Shown here piece by piece: positions 46,883 to 56,408 of a stretch of DNA of 64,000 bases. Made by a program: the position numbers and the translations under genes. Under the pieces are notes generated by a model. That model saw only the letters and a list, made by a program, of their open reading frames with translations, did no database searches and was not told the DNA's origin. Each line of letters starts with the position of its first letter. The first letter of the stretch is position 1. Source of the DNA: CAYQTL01 sp964420405 (GTDB lineage Bacteria > Acidobacteriota > Thermoanaerobaculia > Thermoanaerobaculales > Sulfomarinibacteraceae); assembly GCA_964420405.1 (NCBI GenBank), contig CAYQTL010000008.1, positions 62,001 through 126,000 on the forward strand, read 5' to 3'.

Positions 46883-49303
46883 TCAGAAGGTGGTCCCGAT
46901 CGAGAACTGGAAGTCGCTCTGGTCCTCGTCCGGGAACGGATCGAGATTGTAGCCGTAGATGAACCGGATCGGCGCCTGGAAGATCGGCAGGAAGATCCGC
47001 AGCTCGGCGCCGGTCGTCCGCCGGAACAGCGAAAAATCCCAGTCCTGATCCTCGTGGTAGGTGTTCCCGACGTCGACGAAGAGCACCAGCTTGACCGGGC
47101 CACCGATCCGGAACTGGTACTCGAGGTTCGCCACCCAGTACCGGTCGCCTCCGCTCCGGGAGCCGTTGTCCGTCAGGAAGTACTCGCCGTCCTCGGTCCG
47201 CGGCAGGACGGTGTAGTACGGGATGCCGCGCAGGCTGCGGTCGCCGCCGATCCGGTACCGTTCGTAGAACGGGATCTCCGAGTCGTTGTACGGGAAGAAC
47301 TGACCGGCCTCGAGGTTGAAGCCGAGCACCGACTTCTTGCCCATTCCCTTGAACGCAGTGAAGGACACCTCGGGCCGGATGTAGTCGAAGTCGCCGCCGA
47401 GGGCACCGCCAGCGAAGCGCGACCGGACGGTGAACCTGCGCCCGCGGTTCGGGTCGAACGGGTCGTCCCGGCTGTCGAATCCGAACGCAGGCGTCACCGC
47501 GACGGTCCGTCCTTCGAACCGCTCACGGGTCCGCTCCCGGCTGACCGGCTCGATCGGCGGCGGAGTCACGGGCCGGTCGTGGCCCGCGTCGTCGTCGCCG
47601 GGGAAGCGGAACTGCGTCACCGCGAAGTCCGACACCACATCCTCGTAGGAGAACAGCGCACTCACGGACGAGAACGTGCCGACGCCGAGGCCGGTCGTCA
47701 GGCTGGCGCCGGTGGTCTCCCGGAAGAAGTCGTTGATGTCGAGGCTGGTCTTGAAGATCGACCCACCGAGGATGATCCGCCGGTCGAGGAAGAACGGCTC
47801 GGTGTAGCTGAGGGTGTAGTAGTCGGTTCGTGCGCCGAGCTGCAGCGAGACCCCGAGGCTGTTGCCGCGGCCGAGGAAGTTGCGGGTGTTGAACTGGGCC
47901 TGGGCGAAGAACCCGTCGAGCTCCGAGTAGCCGGCGCCGAACTGGATGTCGTTGCGGCCGACCTCGTGGCCCTTGACGTTGACGTTGACGCGCTTCCTCT
48001 CGTCGTCGAAGTCGAACTCGAGGGGCTCCTCCTCCAGCTTCCAGTAGCCGAGCGCGTTGACTTTGAACACGGAGCTCCGGAACACGCCCATGCTCATGTA
48101 GTTGCCCTCGGCGATCCGGAACTCGCGGCGGAGGACCTTGTCCCGGGTCGCGGTGTTGCCGACGAACTCGAGCCTGCCGAGCTGGAAGCGGTCGCCCTCG
48201 AACACGTCCACCACGACGTCCACGACCCTGTCGGCGTCCTCCCGGTCCTCCAGGACCTGGTTGGTGTAGGCGTAGATGTAGCCGGTGTTGTGGTACAGGT
48301 CGCGGACCTTCTCCATACCGTCCTCGATGGCTTGGTAGGAGTAGGTCTCGCCCGGCGCGACCTCGAACAGCTGCTCGAGGTTCTCGACCTTGTACACCTC
48401 GGCACCCTCGATCCGGAGGCTGCCGAGAGCGTACTGCTCGCCCTCCTCCACGGGCACCGTCACCGTCAGACGGAACTTCTTCTTCTTCAGCGTTTCGGCG
48501 TCGGGCCGCTTGGCGACCAGCTCGGTCTCCGGCTGGCCGACCTTGACGTCCTTGTAGCCGTGGTTCATGTAGAACGTGCGGAGGTTCTCGCGGTCGGTCT
48601 CCCACGACTCCGCCGAGTAGATGATCTTCTTGCCCCACGGCCGGTAGAACCGGACCTCCTTGGTCTCCTTCAGCGCCCGCTTGAGGCGCGAGTCGTCGAA
48701 CACCTCGTTGCCGACGAAGTCGATCTCGTCGATCTTGACCTTGCCGCCCTCCTCGACGCGATACACGACCCGCCGCTTGTTGCCGCCCGCCTCCTCGACG
48801 TCGAACTCGACAATCGCCGAGCGGTAGCCCTCGCCGTCGTAGATCTCCTCCAAGGCGGTCTCGATCCGCTGGAGCTGGGCCATCCGCAGCGGCACGTTGC
48901 GCGGAATCTCGATACCGCGCTCGTCCAGCCGGTCCTTGAGGGCGGAGGTGCTCAGCTTCTTGTTTCCCTCGAACACCACCGAGCTGACGAACGGCCGCTC
49001 GACGACCACCGCGATCAGGTCGGCCTCGCCGTCGCCGACGTCCTCGAGGTCGATCCGCAGGTCCTCGACCAGGCCCGACTCCCACAGCCGCCGGAACCCG
49101 TCCGACACCATCGCGGGGTCGAGCGGGTCGCCCGGCAGGAGGCCGAGGTAGTACGACACCGTGTCCTCGGTGATCGTGACCCCTCCCTCGACCCGGATCT
49201 CCCGGATGACGGGCCCCTCGGCGTCGAGCAGCTGCGCGCCGGCGGTTGCCGCGGACACCGCCACGACCACCACCATCTTGGCCACGATCCATCGGGATTT
49301 CAC
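46883..49303 (-). CDS. bamA: Outer-membrane assembly factor BamA
   Basis: Inserts beta-barrel proteins into the outer membrane. 806 residues: signal peptide (ATAGAQ), POTRA domains from about residue 25 to 400 (start IREIRVEGGVTITEDTV; later VVFEGNKKLSTSALK, IDFVGNEVFDDSRLK, LRIEGAEVYKVENL, LEFVGNTATRDKVL, so five), then a 16-strand barrel with QAQFNTRNFLGRGNSLG and the SLRGIPYY motif at the (V/I)RGF position. It ends with FSIGTTF, a terminal Phe. GTG 49303 overlaps the clpC stop. An insert rich in Asp/Pro (FPGDDDAGHDRPVTPPP) lies in a barrel loop. Confidence 0.96.
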   Translation of the reverse strand: MKSRWIVAKMVVVVAVSAATAGAQLLDAEGPVIREIRVEGGVTITEDTVSYYLGLLPGDPLDPAMVSDGFRRLWESGLVEDLRIDLEDVGDGEADLIAVVVERPFVSSVVFEGNKKLSTSALKDRLDERGIEIPRNVPLRMAQLQRIETALEEIYDGEGYRSAIVEFDVEEAGGNKRRVVYRVEEGGKVKIDEIDFVGNEVFDDSRLKRALKETKEVRFYRPWGKKIIYSAESWETDRENLRTFYMNHGYKDVKVGQPETELVAKRPDAETLKKKKFRLTVTVPVEEGEQYALGSLRIEGAEVYKVENLEQLFEVAPGETYSYQAIEDGMEKVRDLYHNTGYIYAYTNQVLEDREDADRVVDVVVDVFEGDRFQLGRLEFVGNTATRDKVLRREFRIAEGNYMSMGVFRSSVFKVNALGYWKLEEEPLEFDFDDERKRVNVNVKGHEVGRNDIQFGAGYSELDGFFAQAQFNTRNFLGRGNSLGVSLQLGARTDYYTLSYTEPFFLDRRIILGGSIFKTSLDINDFFRETTGASLTTGLGVGTFSSVSALFSYEDVVSDFAVTQFRFPGDDDAGHDRPVTPPPIEPVSRERTRERFEGRTVAVTPAFGFDSRDDPFDPNRGRRFTVRSRFAGGALGGDFDYIRPEVSFTAFKGMGKKSVLGFNLEAGQFFPYNDSEIPFYERYRIGGDRSLRGIPYYTVLPRTEDGEYFLTDNGSRSGGDRYWVANLEYQFRIGGPVKLVLFVDVGNTYHEDQDWDFSLFRRTTGAELRIFLPIFQAPIRFIYGYNLDPFPDEDQSDFQFSIGTTF

Positions 49304-51735
49304 TGGGCGTCCTCGATTCCGGCCACCGCTCCGGCCGACTCCACCACCGGTCCGTCGTCCCCGATCCGCACCCGCAGCTCCCGGTCGCCGTCGCCGCCGG
49401 GACGGATCAGGTGGTCGGCGACCGCGTCCTCGATCCACAGCTGCACCAGCCGCCGCAGCGGTCGCGCCCCGGCCTGGGGGTCGATGCCGCACTCGTCGAG
49501 CAGCCACCTCGCGACGCCCGCGTCCCACGACAGCCGGATGCCGCGGCGCCGGATGGTGTCGGCGGACTCCGAAAGCAGCAGCTCGGCGACCTCGAGCAGG
49601 CTCTCCTCGGACAGCGGCTCGAACACGATCACGTCGTCCACCCGATTCGTGAACTCCGGCGGAAAGTGCCGCTTCAGCTCGCGGTCGACGATCTCTCGCA
49701 GCCGGCCGCTCTGGATCGTCCGCTCGCGGGCCCCGAACCCCATCCGGTCGTCCGCCGCGATGTCGCGGGTGCCGAGGTTGGAGGTCATGATGATGATGGT
49801 GTTGGTGAAGTCGACGACGTTGCCGTAGTTGTCGGTCAGGCGTCCGTCCTCGAGCACCTGCAGCAGGAGGTTGTAGATGTCGGGGTGCGCCTTCTCGATC
49901 TCGTCGAGAAGCACCACGGAGTACGGGTTGCGCCGGACCTGCTCCGACAGCTGGCCGCCCTCCTCGAACCCCACGTAGCCCGGCGGCGAGCCGATCAGGC
50001 GCGACACGGTGTGCTTCTCCATGTACTCCGACATGTCGAACCGCACCAGCCGGCGGGGATCCTGGAACAGGAAGCTCGCCAGCCGGCGGGCGACCTCGGT
50101 CTTGCCGACCCCCGACGGCCCGAGAAAGACGAACGAGCCGATCGGCCGGTCCGGCCTGGTGACGCCGAGGCGGGACCGTCGGATCGCCCGCGCCAGCGCC
50201 GAGATCGCGGCGTCCTGGCCGACGATCCGCTGCCGCAGGATGTCCTCCATACGCCGCAGCCGGTCGGCCTCGTCCTCCTTGAGGGAGGTGACCGGCACGC
50301 CGGTCCACGACGACACGACCTCCTCGATGTCGCTGCGGTGGACGAGCACCGTCTCGGGAGGTTCGGAGGCGTGGGTCTCCTCGAGCATCTCGAGCTCCTC
50401 GCGCAGCCGCAGCTCCTCCTCGCGCAGCTCCACCGCCAGCTCGAACTCCTTGCGCGAGATCGCCTCCTTCATCTGGGAGACCACCTTGCGGATGTCCCGC
50501 TGGACCCTGCGCAGCGAGGAGGTCGACGCCACCTGGCGGAGCTTGACCCGCGCCCCCGCCTCGTCGAGGACGTCGATCGCCTTGTCGGGGAACGCCCGGT
50601 CGGTGATGTAGCGGCCGGCGAGGACCACCGCCGACTCGATGGCACGATCGTCGTACCGGACGCCGTGGAACTCCTCGTACCGCGACCGGACCCCCTGCAG
50701 GATGACGACCGTCTCCTCCTCGGTGGGTTGGCGGACCGAGACCCCCTGGAACCGCCGCGACAACGCGCGGTCCTTCTCGACGTAGCGCCGGTACTCGCGC
50801 ATCGTCGTCGCGCCGATGCAGGTGATCTCGCCGCGGGACAGGGCCGGCTTGAGGATGTTCGCCGCGTCGAGCGAGCCCTCGGCCGAGCCGGTCCCGATCA
50901 GCGAGTGGATCTCGTCGATGAAGATGATGATCTCGGGATGCTCCTGGAGCTCCTTCAGAAGGCCCTTCAGTCGCTCCTCGAACTGGCCGCGGTACTTCGT
51001 CCCCGCCACCAGCAGCGACAGATCCAGCGCCAGGATCCGACGATCGGCGAGCAGCATCGGCACGCTGCCTTCCACGATCCGGCTCGCCAGACCCTCCACG
51101 ATGGCGGTCTTGCCGACGCCCGCGTCGCCGAGCAACAGCGGGTTGTTCTTGGTCCGTCGGCACAGGATCTGCACCACCCGCTCGACCTCGACCTCGCGGC
51201 CGATGAGCGGGTCGAAGCCGCCCTCGGCGGCGAGGAACGTCAGGTCCCGCGAGTACTCGGTGATGGTCGGCGTCGCCGATGCCGCCTCGTCGGCCTCCAC
51301 CTGCCGGCCCCGCCGCACGACCTCCTCGCGCAGCTCGAAGAGGTCGAAGCCGTGGCTCGTCAGGTACTGGGCGGCCGCGCCTGTGTCCACCCGCAGCAGG
51401 CCGAGCAGCAGGTGCTCCGTGCCGACGCTCTGGTGACCCATGCTCTCGGCTTCGTGGACCGCGAAGGCGAGCGCCTTCTTGGTCTCCTCCGCCAGCGGCA
51501 GATCGGGCGAGGTGCTGACCCGCTCGACCACCAGGCGGTTTCCGAGCAGCTCCTCGCGGACCCGCCGGACGTCGACGTCGAGCAGGTCGAAGAGCTCGGT
51601 CATCACCTCGTCCGACTCGCGCAGCATGCCGAGCAGCAGGTGCTCGGTGCCGATGGCGCGGCTCGCAGCCCGGCTCGCCTCGTAGCGTGCGAAGAACAGG
51701 CTCCGACGGACGTGCTCGTTAAATCTCTCGAACAT
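49300..51735 (-). CDS. clpC: ClpC-type AAA+ protease chaperone subunit
   Basis: Unfoldase that feeds proteins to ClpP. 811 residues: two N-domain repeats (MFERFNEHVRRSLFFARYEA and IGTEHLLLGMLR, then VGTEHLLLGLLR), first ATPase with GDAGVGKT and IIFIDEIHSL, a UVR-like middle segment (KEFELAVELREEELRLREEL), second ATPase with LGPSGVGKT and VVLLDEIEKAHPD, and pore loop GYVGFEEGG. The middle domain is of ClpC, not ClpA or ClpB, type. ATG 51735 is family-typical (MFERF) and overlaps the lolD end by 17 bases. Its place between lolD and bamA is unusual and suggests envelope quality control. Confidence 0.94.
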   Translation of the reverse strand: MFERFNEHVRRSLFFARYEASRAASRAIGTEHLLLGMLRESDEVMTELFDLLDVDVRRVREELLGNRLVVERVSTSPDLPLAEETKKALAFAVHEAESMGHQSVGTEHLLLGLLRVDTGAAAQYLTSHGFDLFELREEVVRRGRQVEADEAASATPTITEYSRDLTFLAAEGGFDPLIGREVEVERVVQILCRRTKNNPLLLGDAGVGKTAIVEGLASRIVEGSVPMLLADRRILALDLSLLVAGTKYRGQFEERLKGLLKELQEHPEIIIFIDEIHSLIGTGSAEGSLDAANILKPALSRGEITCIGATTMREYRRYVEKDRALSRRFQGVSVRQPTEEETVVILQGVRSRYEEFHGVRYDDRAIESAVVLAGRYITDRAFPDKAIDVLDEAGARVKLRQVASTSSLRRVQRDIRKVVSQMKEAISRKEFELAVELREEELRLREELEMLEETHASEPPETVLVHRSDIEEVVSSWTGVPVTSLKEDEADRLRRMEDILRQRIVGQDAAISALARAIRRSRLGVTRPDRPIGSFVFLGPSGVGKTEVARRLASFLFQDPRRLVRFDMSEYMEKHTVSRLIGSPPGYVGFEEGGQLSEQVRRNPYSVVLLDEIEKAHPDIYNLLLQVLEDGRLTDNYGNVVDFTNTIIIMTSNLGTRDIAADDRMGFGARERTIQSGRLREIVDRELKRHFPPEFTNRVDDVIVFEPLSEESLLEVAELLLSESADTIRRRGIRLSWDAGVARWLLDECGIDPQAGARPLRRLVQLWIEDAVADHLIRPGGDGDRELRVRIGDDGPVVESAGAVAGIEDAQ

Positions 51736-52414
51736 GATCGGCGTGTGTCCCCGCGGGCTCGAGTCGGACGACCCGTTCACACCGCTGGGCCATCTCGTCG
51801 TTGTGCGTCACTATAATTGAGGTCAGATAACGCTGCAAATGAAGCTCCTTCACCAGCTCGAACAGCCTTTCGGAGTTCGGCCGGTCGAGGTTACCAGTCG
51901 GCTCGTCCGCGAGCAGCAGCGGCGGCCTCGCAGCGAGGGCCCGCGCCACCGCCACGCGCTGCTGCTCGCCCCCGGACAGCTGATCGGGGAAGTGGCGCCG
52001 GCGATGCTCGAGACCGACCGCCTCGAGCAGCTCGTCGGCCCGGCGCCGTGCTCCCGCGGCGCCGGCGCCCCCGATCCGCAGCGGCAACGCCACGTTGTCC
52101 CGGGCATCCAGCTCGTCGAGCAGGTGATGGTGCTGGAACACGAAGCCCACCAGCCGGTTGCGTAGAGCGGCCCGCTCCCTGCCGCCGAGCGGCCCCACGT
52201 CCCGTCCGTCGAGCTCCACCGAGCCGGCCTCGGGACGGTCGAGCAGCCCGACCAGGTGGAGCAGGGTGCTCTTGCCGACCCCCGACGGGCCGACCACCGC
52301 CACCAGCTCGCCTCGAGCGATCTCCAGGTGGAGTTCGCGCAGGACCTCCACCCGCATGACGCCACGGCCGTAACCCTTGGTGACGCCGGCGAGGCGGACC
52401 ATCGGGGCGGTCAT
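51719..52414 (-). CDS. lolD: Lipoprotein-releasing ABC transporter ATPase
   Basis: Energises LolC/E to release lipoproteins to the carrier LolA. 231 residues; Walker A GPSGVGKST, Q-loop in FVFQHHHLLDEL, signature LSGGEQQRVAVARAL, Walker B LLLADEPTGNLD, switch His in IVTHNDEMA. The MacB/LolD/FtsE branch is clear from the short length and DEPTGNLD. GGAGG is 8 bases before ATG 52414. The 81-base gap from lolC holds one short hexamer repeat. Confidence 0.92.
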   Translation of the reverse strand: MTAPMVRLAGVTKGYGRGVMRVEVLRELHLEIARGELVAVVGPSGVGKSTLLHLVGLLDRPEAGSVELDGRDVGPLGGRERAALRNRLVGFVFQHHHLLDELDARDNVALPLRIGGAGAAGARRRADELLEAVGLEHRRRHFPDQLSGGEQQRVAVARALAARPPLLLADEPTGNLDRPNSERLFELVKELHLQRYLTSIIVTHNDEMAQRCERVVRLEPAGTHADHVREI

Positions 52415-52468
52415 GGCGGGGGCCTCCGGGACAGATCGCGCACCCGGACCGGCACGACCGGTGACCGG

Positions 52469-52486
52469 CATCGGGATCGGGATCGA
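52469..52486. repeat. Short GGGATC tract inside the lolC-lolD gap
   Basis: ATCGGGATCGGGATCG; two full units. The only copy found between two cotranscribed genes of an operon with a gap under 100 bases. Confidence 0.5.
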
Positions 52487-52495
52487 ACACGGAGC

Positions 52496-53638
52496 CTACT
52501 CATACCGCAGACCCTCGGCGGGCTCGCGCCGCGCCACCAGCCGGGCGGGAATCCACGCAGCCGCGGCCGACAGAGCCAGCGCCACCGCGACCACGAGCGC
52601 CACCGTGACCGGGTCGACCCGGAACGGCACCGAAGGCACCATGAACACGCCGCGCGGCAGCGGCAGCGCACCGGTCCGGTCCAGGACGAGCGCGAGCGCG
52701 ACGCCGGCCCCCCCTCCGAGCAGCGCTCCGAGCGCGCCGATACCGAGCCCGAGCGACAGGAAGAGCCGCCGCAGGCCGGCGGGGGTCATCCCGAGCGCCG
52801 ACACCACCGCCAGGTCGGTCCGCTTCTCGGCGGCGACCATGGCGACGTTGCACAGCAGGTTGAGGGCCGCCACCACCAGCATCAGGCCGACGGCCAGGAA
52901 CATCATGACCCGTTCGAGGGCGAGTGCGAGCAGCAGCGGCCGGTGCAGCTGGGCGAGACCCTCGACCCGGACCGGCTCGCCCTCGAGGACAGCCGCCGCG
53001 CGGGCGCCCACCCCCCAGGGGTCGGCGGGGTCCCGCAGCTCCACGAGCTCCACCACCGGGCGACCCCACAGCAGCCGTTGGGCGTCGGCCAGCGGCAGCG
53101 TCAGCGAGCCGGTCTCGACGCCGGGCTCCGGCGGCTGGACGTCCGCGATCTCCATCCGGAGCCGGACGGGGAGCGGCCCCATCGGCGTGAGCCGCTGCCT
53201 GGGAGCGATCACGTCCACCGGGTCGCCCCGCCCGGTCGCGAGGCGCACGGCGAGGATCCGGTCGACGGTCACCTCGCCGGCGTCAGAGCGGCCGACCACC
53301 GATGCCGGAACGGCATCGATCGAGGACGCGACCAGACAGGTCCCCCGGACCACCTGCACCGTCATCACCCCGGGCAGCGCCTCTTGCAAGACCGACACCA
53401 GCCCACGGGGATCGTCCAGGACCCGCCCCGACGCCGGTGCGAGGCGCGCGTGGGCCGCCCGCTCGACGAGCTCCCGCCGGATGCTCGACTGGAAGCCCTC
53501 GAGCAGCGCCAGGGTCACGACCAGCGCCATCACGCCGAGGCCCAGCCCGACCAGCGAGATCAGCGTGACCGTGGCGATGTGCGTCCGGCGCCGGATCCCG
53601 ACGAGGTAGCGGCGCACGAGGTGCAGCTCAGCGCCCAT
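52496..53638 (-). CDS. lolC: Lipoprotein-releasing ABC transporter permease (LolC/E type)
   Basis: A 380-residue inner-membrane permease with the MacB/LolC arrangement: helix 1 (~20-46, THIATVTLISLVGLGLGVMA), a periplasmic domain of ~220 residues, and three helices near the end (LERVMMFLAVGLMLVVAALN, LFLSLGLGIGALGALLGG, VALVVAVALALSAAAAWIP). FtsX core motifs such as EKRTDLAVVSALGM are present. Only one permease is encoded, so it probably works as a homodimer (LolF-like) with LolD. It is a little shorter than the ~400 residues of enterobacterial LolC. Confidence 0.87.
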   Translation of the reverse strand: MGAELHLVRRYLVGIRRRTHIATVTLISLVGLGLGVMALVVTLALLEGFQSSIRRELVERAAHARLAPASGRVLDDPRGLVSVLQEALPGVMTVQVVRGTCLVASSIDAVPASVVGRSDAGEVTVDRILAVRLATGRGDPVDVIAPRQRLTPMGPLPVRLRMEIADVQPPEPGVETGSLTLPLADAQRLLWGRPVVELVELRDPADPWGVGARAAAVLEGEPVRVEGLAQLHRPLLLALALERVMMFLAVGLMLVVAALNLLCNVAMVAAEKRTDLAVVSALGMTPAGLRRLFLSLGLGIGALGALLGGGAGVALALVLDRTGALPLPRGVFMVPSVPFRVDPVTVALVVAVALALSAAAAWIPARLVARREPAEGLRYE

Positions 53639-53730
53639 GACGGCTCGGGTGTCCGGAAAAGCGGACGGGGTGTGCCGGGGATCGGGGATGCGACGGCCCG
53701 ACGGCGGACGCGGGATCTCCGAGCCGATCC

Positions 53731-53765
53731 ATCGGGATCGGGATCGGGATCGGGGGCGGGATCGG
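53731..53765. repeat. GGGATC array, clearest G-quadruplex pattern
   Basis: GGGATCGGGATCGGGATC followed by GGGGGCGGG: five G-runs with 3-, 3-, 3- and 1-base loops, in the spacer between lysS and lolC. Confidence 0.7.
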
Positions 53766-53783
53766 AGGGGGCACCGGAGGGGA

Positions 53784-55265
<1,482 letters not shown>

Positions 55266-55286
55266 GGGCACCTCCGGAGGCGCGCG

Positions 55287-55295
55287 ATTCTACCA
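55287..55295 (-). promoter_or_regulatory. Extended -10 box of lysS (TGG-TAGAAT)
   Basis: TAGAAT preceded by TGG on the minus strand, a classic extended -10 that needs no -35. Confidence 0.55.
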
Positions 55296-55296
55296 C

Positions 55297-55320
55297 AGCG
55301 ATTCGCTGGCGCGAATCGCT
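55297..55320. promoter_or_regulatory. Palindrome next to the lysS -10 box
   Basis: Perfect 10-bp arms AGCGATTCGC and GCGAATCGCT around TGGC. It covers the position of a -35 element of lysS, as an operator would, and also lies 18 bases past the rluB-like stop. The T-rich flank lies on the plus-strand side, so it fits poorly as a terminator for the minus-strand gene. Confidence 0.5.
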
Positions 55321-55338
55321 TAAGTTCTTGTTCTTCAA

Positions 55339-56121
55339 TCATTTCGATCGCTCAGGCCCACGGCGGCGCGACGCGGGAGGGCGGCGTTGCGGTCGCGATG
55401 TTGAGCGACGGAGGGCCTCGACCTCGGCCGGCGTGAGGTCGCGGAAGTCGCCGGGCCGGAGGCGGTCGTCCCGGATCGGGCCGATGGCGGTGCGGCGCAG
55501 GCGCTGGACGGGTTGGCCGGCGCGGAAGAACAGCTCCCGGACCTCGTGGGTGCGCCCCTCGCCGACCTCGATCCGCCACCAGGTGTTGCGACCGCTGCCG
55601 GTGCGGCCCTCCCGTCGCAGCCCGAGCGGCTTCACCCGGCGCCCTTCCACCACCGCGCCGCGCATCACCTTGCGGATCGAGCCCTCGTCGAGATCGCCCC
55701 GCACCTTGACCAGGTACTCGCGCACCAGGCCGTATCGGGGATGGGTCACCCGCGCCGCCAGCTCGCCGTCATTGGTGAGCAGCAGCAGACCTTCCGACTG
55801 GTAGTCGAGACGTCCGACCGGGAACACACGCTCGCGAACCACCGGCGCCACCAGGTCGAGCACCGTCGCGCGGCCCTGCGGGTCGTCGCAGGTGGTCATC
55901 ACCTCCCGCGGCTTGTACAGCAGGACGTAACGCCGCGGCTCCGGCGCCGCGAGCAGGGACCCGTCGAGCTTGACGCGGTCGCGCTCGGGGTCGGCCCGGT
56001 CGCCGAGCGCCGCCACCTTTCCGTTGACCGTCACGCGGCCTTCGCGGATCAGGTCCTCGGCCGCACGGCGCGAGCAGATGCCGTGGCTCGCGATGATCTT
56101 CTGCAGTCGTTGCTCGGTCAT
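55339..56121 (-). CDS. Pseudouridine synthase, RsuA/RluB family
   Basis: Converts specific uridines in rRNA to pseudouridine. 260 residues: N-terminal S4 RNA-binding domain (RLQKIIASHGICSRRAAEDLI), then the catalytic domain with Asp in VGRLDYQSEGLLLLTNDG, the ending LxEGRTHEVREL-like GEGRTHEVRELF, and a basic tail. RluB and RsuA cannot be told apart by eye; length and the RRTAIGPIRD segment favour RluB. GGAGG lies 5 bases before ATG 56121. Divergent from the GT-C gene. Confidence 0.9.
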   Translation of the reverse strand: MTEQRLQKIIASHGICSRRAAEDLIREGRVTVNGKVAALGDRADPERDRVKLDGSLLAAPEPRRYVLLYKPREVMTTCDDPQGRATVLDLVAPVVRERVFPVGRLDYQSEGLLLLTNDGELAARVTHPRYGLVREYLVKVRGDLDEGSIRKVMRGAVVEGRRVKPLGLRREGRTGSGRNTWWRIEVGEGRTHEVRELFFRAGQPVQRLRRTAIGPIRDDRLRPGDFRDLTPAEVEALRRSTSRPQRRPPASRRRGPERSK

Positions 56122-56198
56122 CGATTCCTCCAGCGGGACGTTCCGCCTCCCGGCGGGAACGGGGCACTATAGCAGCTGCCACTCTTCCGGGCTCCCAC

Positions 56199-56242
56199 TC
56201 CGATCCCGTTCCCGATTCCGGTCCCGACTCCGATCCCGATCG
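56199..56242. repeat. CGATCC/CGTTCC tract (left arm)
   Basis: CCGATCCCGTTCCCGATTCC continuing to GATCCCGATC. Inverted partner is the shorter 56335-56352 tract. Confidence 0.6.
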
Positions 56243-56334
56243 CCCGTCGCCGACCGGAGCCGCGACCGCACGGGCCACGGGCACCGCCGCGACGCGACCT
56301 GTGTGCTCACAGCGGCCGTCGCCTGTCGGTTCAT

Positions 56335-56352
56335 CGGGAACAGGATCGGGAC
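56335..56352. repeat. GGGAAC/GGATCGGG tract (right arm)
   Basis: TCGGGAACAGGATCGGGA, complementary to the arm at 56199-56242. Confidence 0.5.
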
Positions 56353-56396
56353 CGCCCCCCGGGAACCCCATGGCGCCGTGGACCCGATGTCCGGGC

Positions 56397-56402
56397 TAGA
56401 CT
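56397..56402 (+). promoter_or_regulatory. -10 box TAGACT, leaderless spacing
   Basis: TAGACT ends 6 bases before GTG 56409; no ribosome site. Confidence 0.4.
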
Positions 56403-56408
56403 CGCCGC

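Noticed and set aside
55297..55320. Terminator of the rluB-like gene
   Set aside because: The T-rich side is on the plus strand, the wrong one for a minus-strand gene; kept as possible operator instead.
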